Source of the DNA: Hymenopellis radicata
Lineage: Eukaryota > Basidiomycota > Agaricomycetes > Agaricales > Physalacriaceae
Reading direction: 5' to 3'
DNA: 12,455 bases
Assembly (NCBI GenBank): GCA_015501595.1
Contig: JADNRX010001223.1
Location: forward strand, 1 to 12,455
Both the position numbers and the translations under genes were made by a program. Positions 1 to 7,214 of the stretch are shown here, piece after piece. Each line of letters begins with the position of its first letter. Positions within the stretch are counted from its first letter, which is position 1. The notes beneath the pieces were generated by a model, which had not been told where the DNA came from, did not search any database, and saw only the letters and a program-made list of their open reading frames with translations.

Positions 1-190
1 GTCAAACTTTTTCCTCCCACTGCTCATTCTTTCTCTAACGTCTACGTCTGCGTCAGAATTTTGTTTCACCTTTCCGGAGCGACGACCCGGGTATGAGGTC
101 GGTCTTGTTCCGAGAGTCCCGCCATACTTGTTTCCAGCGTCGACTCTCTATTCGGCGGCAGAGGAAGTGCGTTCCAGTCTTGTTTGGTCT

Positions 191-562
191 AGATTTCAGC
201 CAGTGCCCAATCTTGCTTGGCGATATTGCTCGTAAGTAGTGGCGGCAGAGGTGGTGTAGCGGTTACCTTCTGCCATGTGACTGTCTACATGCATTTTTTG
301 AGTACGGCTTTTCGCGGACTGGTCTTCATTATTCTATCTTCATTCATCCTCGGAGGGAGCATGTACAATGTCCTGGACCGCCGACCGCTCCTCCCCCCCA
401 CCCTCTGGATGCCACCGGTTCTCCTTCAGTTCGCCTTTTGGAATGATAATATACTTATTGACGTTTGTACTGCGGCCGGTCTAGCCTAGTGGTTAAGCCG
501 TTGCTATGGGTCGGAGCGACGTTTGAGCAATTACATACTTTTTTATTCTTGTGTTCAAGCCG
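191..562. repeat. Direct repeat unit, copy 1 (non-coding, Pol III-box-like)
   Basis: This stretch matches 1522-1850 in the same orientation, from the shared start agatttcagcc through the block around 245-275, the block around 340-375 ending in an acaatgtcctgga-type string, and the T-rich stretch near 540. The two copies differ by many substitutions and small indels, so the duplication is old. Inside are strings that fit a tRNA-type A box: tggtgtagcgg at 252-262, conserved in the other copy, and tagcctagtgg at 482-492. A string that fits a B box, gttcaagcc, lies at 553-561. No full tRNA cloverleaf can be folded by eye. A tRNA-derived SINE or an old non-coding duplicate are both possible. I see no convincing protein in it. 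Confidence 0.55.
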
Positions 563-934
563 TCAATAGGGGATGTCAAAGCTGCTAGAAAGAGCTGCTA
601 CAGGTGCTGCGACGGTGAGTTGCTACGAAAGTTGCTACTGCCACCGCCATCTGCCGATAGGATGCCGGACACCTGAAGTTGTCTGTACGCCACTTCATAG
701 GCTTCCTGTTTGTTTGAGAATGGTTTCAATTAAAATACATGCTACGTTTCGGACAATCTTTCTGTACTACGGGCTGAAGAATGAAGGGAAGATATGACCG
801 TCGTGAAATGAGGTCAAAGAAATTCAAGCTCCGATGTTGCCGACCCGTTTCCCGAGCGCGTAGCAGTGACTGTAGCAACTCACCGTAGCAGCACCTGTAG
901 CAGCTCTTTCTAGCAGCTTTGACATCCCTATTGA
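563..934. mobile_element. MITE-like inverted-repeat element
   Basis: Two arms of about 64 nt face each other: 563-626 and 872-934. They match almost perfectly, with one substitution (gacgg versus tacgg) and one missing G. They enclose about 245 nt with no convincing gene. The matching place in the second repeat unit (about 1842-1850) has the two flanks next to each other without this element, so it behaves like an insertion. The left flank (ccgtcaatag, 561-570) and the right flank (tcggcaattag, 938-948) resemble each other and the empty site. That could be a worn target-site duplication of about 10 bp, which with long terminal repeats would fit a Mutator-like MITE. The overlap of the left flank with the inverted repeat makes this boundary uncertain. 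No transposase is seen. Confidence 0.55.
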
Positions 935-935
935 T

Positions 936-1490
936 CTCGGCAATTAGTTGTTCTACTCGCGGCGCCAACTTCAAGTCTTCCTCCTGTACATTCCTTGCCC
1001 GGCCAACATGCTAGCATTTTTCATGTCAATGGCCATCGAACCCTCTTGGTGTCGAGTTTAGATATTGACTCTTCACAACAGAGTCCCACAAGAGTCCCAT
1101 CCCGCATTCTCCAACGCCAATCCCTTTCTCGTTCTTCATCAAATATATCTTGTCCAGGTACTGTGCCTGGGCGACCTTCACTTCTCCTCAAAAGTAGGGA
1201 AACACCGTCTCCTATAGTACAAACCTCCTCCTTCTCAGCATCATCCTAAGGTGCGCTAAACCGGTGTCTCAAAATCACCTCTGCGCAAATGCATCGTCAA
1301 AACCCGGCCCGGTCATAGATCAAACTTTCCTACTTCTTTTTCCAGCCAAGCGGGTTGAAGAGGTGACGATTGCAGTGGAGACACGTTCAAAAGGCGAGAA
1401 ACTGGCGACTTGGAAGAGCTTTCCCAGCGCAGAGCCACATTGTCATATCAAATAACTCCCTGGATATCGATACAGCGTCGCCGCAGGATG
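936..1490 (-). pseudogene. Decayed O-fucosyltransferase-like gene, copy A
   Basis: The minus strand holds shattered pieces of the protein encoded at 3434-4971, in the same order. From the N-terminal side they are: RRCIDI near 1480; LFDMTMWLC near 1440, matching IFDIWLWG; HLRRGDFE near 1268-1291, matching HIRRGDYE; CFPTFEE near 1200, matching CLPSLED; IYLMKNEKG near 1130-1150, matching VYILTNEKG; and MAIDM at 1022-1036, matching SMAIDMDIARRAG. A GQGMYRRK string near 985-1000 sits where the family has GNG. Stops and frame changes separate nearly every block, and everything N-terminal to the CIDI block is missing. The last 65 nt (936-1000) recur at 1848-1913. Protein-level similarity is visible to the eye; the exact ends are estimates. 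Confidence 0.72.
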
Positions 1491-1521
1491 CTAGTGGCGC
1501 ATGACGTCGCGTTTGATGTAT

Positions 1522-1850
1522 AGATTTCAGCCCGTGCCTAATCCTGGTTGGTTGGCGACATTGCGGCAGAGGTGGTGTAGCGGTTACCTTCTGCCATCGG
1601 GTAGACGCGAGATTGCGCGCTTTTTTTGAGTCCGGCTTTCCGCGGACTGGGCTTCATTCATCCTCGGAGGGAGCATGCACAATGTCCTGGAGCGCCGACG
1701 ACCGCTATCCTCTTCTTTGCGACTCCCCCCCCTAGATGCCACGGTTGACCTTCACTCCGCATTCTAGATTTTCACACTGCAGCCGGTGTAGTAGTTAAGC
1801 CGTGGTGCATCGCTGGGCATACCATTCACTTTTTTATTCTTCTGTATCCC
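1522..1850. repeat. Direct repeat unit, copy 2
   Basis: This is the partner of 191-562. It keeps the agatttcagcc start, the A-box-like tggtgtagcgg at 1573-1583, the block with gagggagcatgcacaatg around 1665-1685, and the T-rich end near 1830. It lacks the inverted-repeat insertion present in copy 1, so its right end runs directly into 1848-1913, the counterpart of 936-1000. The second A-box-like string of copy 1 is degraded here (gtgtagtagttaag). No gene is seen. Confidence 0.5.
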
Positions 1851-1913
1851 GGCAATTATTTGTTCTACTCGCGGCGCCAACTTCAACATCTTCCTCCTGT
1901 ACATTCCTTGCCC
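1848..1913. repeat. Short direct repeat of 936-1000
   Basis: This is nearly identical to 936-1000, including the ttctactcgcggcgccaact core and the cctgtacattccttgccc end. On the minus strand it reads GQGMYRRKMLKLAPRVEQ without a stop, while copy 1 has a stop after GQGMYRRKT. It lies where the C-terminal end of the fucosyltransferase-like pseudogene would be, so it is probably the tail of copy B cut off from the rest by 1914-2235. Whether this tail is ancestral coding sequence is not certain. Confidence 0.6.
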
Positions 1914-2235
1914 TCTCCACCGCGAGGTAGGTAGGTCGGGTTCTGTCGGGATTTTTAATGACTCTGGCACGGCAAAACACAGCGAGTGTAGGCAAACAGT
2001 TGTACTGAAGCTCATACGTAGTGTTCCATATATCTGCTTTTTCAAGGACTGAGAGATCAATGTGCACACCCGTCACTTGTGCTTCTTCGCCTATCTCTCG
2101 CTTGTGAGGACTACACCACGCGTGCTTCGCTCTATCGGCAATGTCACGGTGACTTTTATGTAGTAGTGTATCAATATCTACTTGCAGAGCAATGGCTCAA
2201 CGGTCACTTGCTGCTGCCTAAATTTGAACCTATCC
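1914..2235. other. Unassigned insert splitting fucosyltransferase-like pseudogene B
   Basis: About 320 nt have no counterpart in the otherwise parallel unit at 936-1490. On the left the match to unit 1 stops at 1000/1913. On the right it resumes near 2235 with a catttttcatg string shared with 1016-1025. Short minus-strand frames are open, but I recognise no protein, no terminal repeats and no RNA gene. It may be a piece of inserted DNA, or sequence lost from unit 1. Confidence 0.35.
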
Positions 2236-2965
2236 ATTTACATTTTTCATGATTCATAGAGCATATCCGGTTTTTCAAGTTTGGTTGTTCTCGTTTTCGC
2301 GTTAGGTGGTGGCGAGGGAATCACATCAGTGGTTTGGAGGCGCATTCCTTGGTGGGTTTGTGTGCAGAGTGTGCCGCCTGGGCGACCTTCACTTTCTCCA
2401 AGATCTCCTCAAAAGTCGGGTATCACCGTCTCCTATAAACCTCCTCCTTCTCAGCATCATGCTCAGGTGCGCTAAACCGGTTCGCAAAAGCCGTCTCAAA
2501 ATCACCTCTGCGCAAATGCAGTTTTTTTTTAGCCAAGGAAGAGGTGACGATTACTATCCGCAGTGCTCTTAACGAGTGGAGACACGTCCAAAAGGCGAGA
2601 AACCGGAGACTTGAAACAGTTTTCCCAGAGCGATTAAAACGCGCGGGTCGCCCCAGAGCCAAATAACTGCGGTATACCGTCCCCTGGGTCTTGGGCGATA
2701 TCGATACAGCGTCGCCGTGGTGGCCGCTGCGCCCTCTTGATGTACGTCGAGTTTATGGAGCGCACTTGAGATGGGGGGGGGATGGTGCCGAACCAGTTCA
2801 ATGGAGATTGAGCACGGGGTATCGTCGTCCCAGGAGCCGCCTACTACGGGGCCGGATATTAAGGCGTTGAGTGGGTGTGTGGCGAGAGATCTTCGGGGAA
2901 TGGGTAGCCATGTTTAACCTACCAGGTGAATTCGGGGAACACGTATCCTCGTCAGATGGGCGACT
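2235..2965 (-). pseudogene. Decayed O-fucosyltransferase-like gene, copy B
   Basis: Reading the minus strand from high to low coordinates, the blocks follow the order of the gene at 3434-4971. GYVFPEFTW is at 2922-2948 (family GYVFPDYTW) and is followed at once by a stop. LNALISGPVVGGSWDDD lies near 2821-2871 (LNALMSGPVAGGSWDV). Next come CIDI near 2697-2708, SPVSRLLDVSPLVKS near 2585-2610 (SPVSRLLAASPIVKA), LHLRRGDFE at 2495-2521 (LHIRRGDYE), and YPTFEEILEKVKVAQ near 2380-2420 (CLPSLEDVARKIRHAR). A weak LTRKRE near 2290 may be the LTNEKGEW region. About 40 residues between the GGSWD and CIDI blocks are missing. Stops, frameshifts and deletions are too many for a working gene. It keeps more of the N-terminal half than copy A. 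Confidence 0.75.
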
Positions 2966-3433
2966 CCAAATGACTGCCGGGCCTGAAAACGCTTAGTGGA
3001 GAAAGAATGTGTCTGAGTCAGAGCCTTGTGGAGGTCGGCACATAGCTTTTATCTTCAGAAACCGTTACTTGACAAGACGAAGATTAGTGTACGGACCTTG
3101 AGAACTTGCGACTTGCTTCCTTGTACCGAGATTAGAAATTGCCCGGTGAATCAAACACTCCGTTCGAATACATCGAAACGCGGGTGCAACCTAGCACACC
3201 TATTACCGTTCACCAGTTCCAAAAAACATCAGGAGAGGATCCATGGCCCGGGATTCCAGCGTTAACGGCTACTATTATCATTTGTTCATACAATACTATT
3301 ACAGCCAGTCAGCCGGTCGCGTCCAAGGCCGTCTTGTTCGGGCCCTGGAGATGTTCATCAGATCGAGTAGACTTTTCATACTTAATCACGTCTCCTTACC
3401 GGTTAGAATTCGTCACCACAGTACTTGATGAGA
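2966..3433. other. Spacer downstream of the fucosyltransferase-like gene
   Basis: This stretch lies 3' of the minus-strand gene ending at 3434 and next to pseudogene B. Short frames are open on both strands, but none resembles the surrounding families or has splice-site support. The part nearest 3434 is probably the 3' untranslated region. I see nothing else assignable. Confidence 0.35.
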
Positions 3434-4971
3434 TCAATAGAACCGAACACTCATTGGACTCTTTCCGTCGACCAAGCGGCGATGCACTATATTGCTCGTG
3501 AAGGAGGACCACTGTGATCGCACAATCAGTACCATTAACAGAGAAAAAGCCACAACTTACCCCATTACCAATGAAAACACCTGCTCTTCGCGCAATATCC
3601 ATATCGATGGCCATCGAGACTTCCTTCTGCTCTGCACTCTCCAAGATAAGATCCTTACTGGTCTTCACGGAAGACCAGCCATCGTTCATCAACAAATCCA
3701 TCAGCTCGTCCAGCCATTCGCCCTTCTCGTTCGTCAAGATATAAACGACGTCCAAATCTCCGCCGTAATCGTCGCGGGCATGCCTTATCTTCCGAGCAAC
3801 GTCTTCGAGCGATGGTAAACACCGACGCATATAAATCTCGAAGTTCTCGGGGGTGTTCTTCCCCCATTCAGCGCCTGGTGGCGGAATGAATCGATCAGGA
3901 AGAAATTCAAGTTGATTCCATCCGTAGAAGGTCGAGCTCCAAGGTCGCGAAATGTTTACAGGCACCCTCGTAATCACCTCTGCGTATATGGAGTGAAAGG
4001 ACGCGGTCATATGCCGACGCACCAGCCTTAACAGCCGGACGAGGAGTACGGGGCAAGAACAAGTACTCGTTTCTGTCCACCGCAGCTTTCACGATTGGAG
4101 ATGCGGCGAGGAGGCGGGATACTGGCGACGATGAGAATGAATCCCAAAGTGGAAGTAGGCGTGTATTTCCCCAGAGCCATATGTCGAAGATCTGAGGGAA
4201 GCCGTCATCGGAGGAGGGGACGATATCGATGCAACGCTCAGGCGCGTTGCGGAGAAAGTCTGCCCACTTGGTGACGATTCGATCGCCGGGTTCATCTCCC
4301 AAGCCCTGCTTCAGGTCCGAGGTGTGGACATAACGTCGCTCCTCGTGAGGGCAGACGACGTCAAACCAAGCGGTCGATATAGAACGTGGTGTGGTATCGT
4401 TGACATCCCAGGAGCCTCCAGCGACAGGCCCCGACATCAGTGCATTGAGCGGGGTATGTGGCGGCCATTCGCGTTGGCTTTTCTCTTCGTCAGAAAAACT
4501 CCAAGGGTAGTGGTGCCCAGCCCATGTATAGTCAGGAAAGACGTATCCCCGTCCGGATGCATGGGTAAGATGTGCGTTCATTAATCTGTCATGAAATGAA
4601 TGTCAGCACCTGGAAAAGCGGTAAAATAAAAGCCAAGAAAGAGCCTACATCTCGTTGAGGATGTTGTTCCACCCGAGCTGCTGCGCTTGGTTGGAAAATT
4701 TCACGTAGCGGCCAGTGGTGCCGTCTGGCGGACTGACGTGGAGGTCGTGCTGCGGCAGATTCTGCTCCCAATTTTTCAGCCAGTCCCAGGTCGGAGGAGG
4801 TGGGACATCCTGCTTCGGAGGAGTGAAAGATACTGAGACTTGAGGCAATGGCGATTCGGAGGTCCAGTACCATACGAGAAAGGCTACAAGGAAGAGAAAA
4901 ACAACTATTGAGGGGAACCTGCGTCCTGCCAAGAAGAAGTGTAAAGGTCTCGATGCTGGCCGTTTGTCCAT
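3434..4971 (-). CDS. O-fucosyltransferase-like type II membrane protein, frameshifted
   Basis: The gene runs on the minus strand with exons 4971-4649, 4585-3561 and 3511-3434. The introns (63 and 49 nt) have GT-AG ends, the second starting GTAAGT. The start is the ATG at 4971; a TATA-like box lies 36 nt upstream. The product begins with a short basic tail and one hydrophobic anchor (about residues 21-36), then a proline-rich stem, so it should be a Golgi or ER lumenal enzyme. HIRRGD at residues 307-312 fits the donor-binding motif of protein O-fucosyltransferases (PF10250-type). The end GNG-WSSFTSN..RFY is recovered only after the last splice. One extra T (AA at 3941-3942 on plus) shifts the frame after residue 322, leaving a 333-residue product without the C-terminal third. 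Without it the protein would be 474 residues. It is either a recent pseudogene or a sequence error. Acceptor substrate is unknown. Confidence 0.78.
3941..3942 (-). other. One-base frameshift in the fucosyltransferase-like gene
   Basis: Upstream the frame reads ..GACKHFAT and downstream the next frame reads WSSTFYGWNQLEF. Removing one T of the doublet joins them without any other change. As it stands the first frame stops after 11 further residues. Codons before and after look equally well kept. Confidence 0.75.
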
Positions 4972-5006
4972 TGCGAGGGTATGAAGAAAGTTTCATCCTC
5001 GATGGG

Positions 5007-5014
5007 TTTTATAT
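5007..5014 (-). promoter_or_regulatory. TATA-like box of the fucosyltransferase-like gene
   Basis: ATATAAAA reads on the minus strand, ending 35 nt before the ATG at 4971. An out-of-frame upstream ATG sits at 4996. If transcription starts about 30 nt from the box, that ATG would lie outside or at the very edge of the transcript, which supports 4971 as the working start. Confidence 0.45.
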
Positions 5015-5650
5015 CCCACGCGGCGTCAATACTGCCGCAAGAAACGGGTTCGCGCAATTGCAAGGTTAACAGCCATTTTCTGCCATCAAAGATGATTGTG
5101 TAAAAAATAGAAAAATGCGACTGAAGGCTGTACATACTGGCAACACGGGTTCGTATCACCGTACGCGTTGAGTCATGGGAGTTCTCCTTGTTGCCGTAGC
5201 GAACGTTTGAGCCGTATATGCGTAGACCCGACGGCATTCGACCTTCATAGGCGGGGACTGGTGCCAAAGAAACTCCATATCAGTGGGGCAGAGACGCGAA
5301 TAGCAGGTTCCTTGAATGGGGCAAGAACCCCGTCATCTGCAGGAAACGCATGTTCCACGCACGCAGCGAGGTGATTAGGATCTAGAGAGACTGGTCGTGT
5401 GGAGGGCAGGGTACAGCGACCTGAGTACGTATACTGAATAAAGGATTGGTGATCCGTCGCATGAATTCAACGCGGAACGCTAGCCACGCTGCAATGTCAG
5501 TTAGCAGGAAGACAACGTTCTTGTCACTTGAAGCATCTCGTACAACCATGGTTACTTGGATGTTGGGAATGATTAGTTCAATTGATATCAATAAGTATAA
5601 TCACATACATCACTTTTCAACGTGTTCCTCTGCTAACATGCATCAGTAAT
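5015..5650. other. Intergenic stretch with unassigned coding-like minus-strand pieces
   Basis: No gene could be built here. On the minus strand several overlapping frames are long for their size and have protein-like composition. One, near 5550-5430, contains VVFLLTDIAAWLAFRVEF. A second frame, near 5440-5240, contains SLDPNHLAACVEHAFPA and then APLIWSFFGTSP. A third, near 5265-5150, contains PSGLRIYGSNVRYGNKE. They do not join by clear GT-AG introns, and I do not recognise the family. A decayed gene fragment is possible; chance open frames are the alternative. Confidence 0.25.
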
Positions 5651-5924
5651 AACGCAAAGCGTTGTTGCAGTCGTCGGGCTGTACAAAGTAGAGGTGTCTC
5701 TTGTGGCACACTTGAGACCGTCCTTCAAAGCTGCAGCCACGGCTGAGCATGAGAGTAATACAGTAATACTGTACAGTCTTGTACAGTCTATTGCTGGTTG
5801 TTGCAACTTGCAAGGTTGGTTGAGCTCAACATTTGATTGCCGGCTCAATTTTGGTTGCCGACATTTGGCGGGCCGGCTCAAACTATGACTTCTTGCTCTC
5901 AACCACCACCATGTCCATATTTTC
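5651..5924 (+). promoter_or_regulatory. Upstream region of PIG-P with short repeats and uORFs
   Basis: The stretch before PIG-P holds a perfect 13-nt palindrome, ACAGTAATACTGT, at 5760-5772, followed by two adjacent copies of TGTACAGTCT at 5770-5789. GCCGGCTCAA occurs twice at 5839-5848 and 5872-5881. There is no TATA box close to the start. Two upstream ATGs exist: one opens a frame at 5885-5944 that overlaps the start, and one opens a five-codon frame at 5911-5928 whose TGA overlaps the PIG-P ATG as ATGA. Whether these lie in the transcript is unknown. Confidence 0.35.
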
Positions 5925-6542
5925 ATGAAGGGTTTGGAAAGTAACCGAGACGATCTTCGACTAATGCAGCAACCGACATCACCCACCTCTCCTTTAGCAC
6001 CATTCCCGCCTCTTCCACCTCCAGAATTTCGTAGTCGCGCGCCTGAATTCTATGGATTCGTTGCCTGGACATCAACCTCTCTGGGTTTCGTCTTCTACCT
6101 CTTGTGGGCCCTCCTTCCCGATGAATCGATCGTCTCTCTGGGAATAACCTGGTATCCTAACAGGCAGGTAATTCATTTGATTTCGCAGACGCCTATTTAC
6201 CTCATTATCTTCAGAGAATGGGCAGTGTTACTACCAGCTTATTCAGTTGTTTTAGTCCTCCTAGCGTATCTTGTTTATTCTGCGCTTGCTATCTACGGGG
6301 CGCCTTCTTTCTCTGAAATCAGAGCCGTCACTGGTAATACAAGTCATCCCTTGCGTGTGACTTAAATTCTTATGCCTACTCGTTCTTCAGACAGCCGCGT
6401 CCACATACCGCCTACCAATGTTGGGGCTCCTTTGCGAGACGCATATGCACCTTTGGCTCGTACTGATGCAGTTCCCGAACTTTATGATATCCCGATTGGT
6501 CTTGCCAATCGTGTCCTGTATCGAGATCGACGTCGCCAATGA
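5925..6542 (+). CDS. PIG-P / Gpi19 subunit of GPI-GlcNAc transferase
   Basis: This gene encodes a small subunit of the ER enzyme that moves GlcNAc from UDP-GlcNAc to phosphatidylinositol, the first step of GPI-anchor synthesis. Exons are 5925-6163, 6215-6333 and 6391-6542, giving 169 residues. A proline-rich N-terminus (residues 17-33) leads into APEFYGFVAWTSTSLGFVFY, the PIG-P hallmark, with membrane helices at about 43-64 and 83-107 joined by a short loop containing WYPNREW. The C-terminus carries PELYDIPIGLANRVLY (about 148-163), typical of the family. Intron 2 (6334-6390) is GT-AG. Intron 1 (6164-6214, 51 nt) fits the family only as a GC-AG intron; unspliced it stays open and would add 17 residues to the loop. 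Identification is from family motifs and is strong. The start at 5925 is the first in-frame ATG; M14 is an alternative. Confidence 0.88.
6164..6214 (+). other. GC-AG intron in PIG-P
   Basis: Splicing AG|GCAGGT to TTCAG|A gives N-R-E-W-A, as expected for PIG-P. The nearby GT (GTAATT at 6168) would leave the wrong phase with the same acceptor. The only in-phase acceptor nearby, ending at 6187, would make an intron of about 20 nt, too short. The 51-nt length is normal for this window. Confidence 0.6.
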
Positions 6543-7214
6543 GTACCTTTGCTGCACGGTTTGTCGTTTTCGGGACTTGCCTGTATTCCTCAGGCTCATA
6601 TTTCCTTCAGCTATGCAAAACAGCCTCCGCTCATCGTTTCATCCATGTTCCCTCGTCCTACGTTCGTTCTACGCAAGCATCGAGAGACGGATCCGACACT
6701 GGTCTCCTTGTCAGGTGTGACGCCATCATATCTACCTAGTTCTCCGGCAGACTAGCTCCCAATCTACATCTACGCAGAAATACTCGCGCGACCATCCTTT
6801 TTTGACAAAAGACAAACACCTTCGATAGGCAAGCCATACCCCCACTCGACGTCACAATCGACAAGTAACTCTATATAAGCCTTCCATTCGTCATTGCCAT
6901 CTACACCTGCAACTTTAAGTACTCAGAATGATCTTAGCCGCCCTACGTCCTCGTGTCCTGACTCGCTCGATTCGTCCGCGATCAGACTGGTGTCTACCTA
7001 TTCATTCATCGATACCTTTATTTGTTGACTGATGCAGTGCTAGTTAACCTATGGATTAGTACACCTTGTAAACGAGTTCATGTCATCGTGCAATCGGGTG
7101 TTCGCTTATGCTTCGGCCGATGGGTCGGGCTTTTCCACGAGTCATCATTCCTGGCTATTTAATGCACCGTTGGAACCTTTGCACTTGGCTTCCCGCTACA
7201 TCTGCCCGAACACC
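6543..7214 (+). other. Spacer between PIG-P and the permease, with promoter-like parts
   Basis: About 670 nt lie between two plus-strand genes. The first part is presumably the PIG-P 3' untranslated region; a frame open to 6755 there has no recognisable family. TATATAAG at 6872-6879 is followed 56 nt before an ATG at 6928. That ATG opens a 34-codon frame (6928-7032) beginning MILAALRPRVLTRSIRPRSD, rich in arginine and lacking acidic residues until D20, like a mitochondrial presequence. Nothing recognisable follows it. TATTTAA at 7156-7162 lies 53 nt before the permease ATG and is its likely TATA element. Confidence 0.35.

Noticed and set aside
482..561. A tRNA gene between the A-box-like and B-box-like strings
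   Set aside because: No acceptor, anticodon or T stem pairs can be formed, the boxes are far apart, and the second copy of the repeat does not keep them.
600..900. A CRISPR-like or microsatellite array of GCTGCTA and TTGCTAC strings
   Set aside because: The strings are irregularly spaced and are explained by the two arms of the inverted-repeat element.
4324..5069. Plus-strand frames over the fucosyltransferase-like gene
   Set aside because: They are antisense to a gene with clear protein motifs and splice sites, and show no family resemblance.
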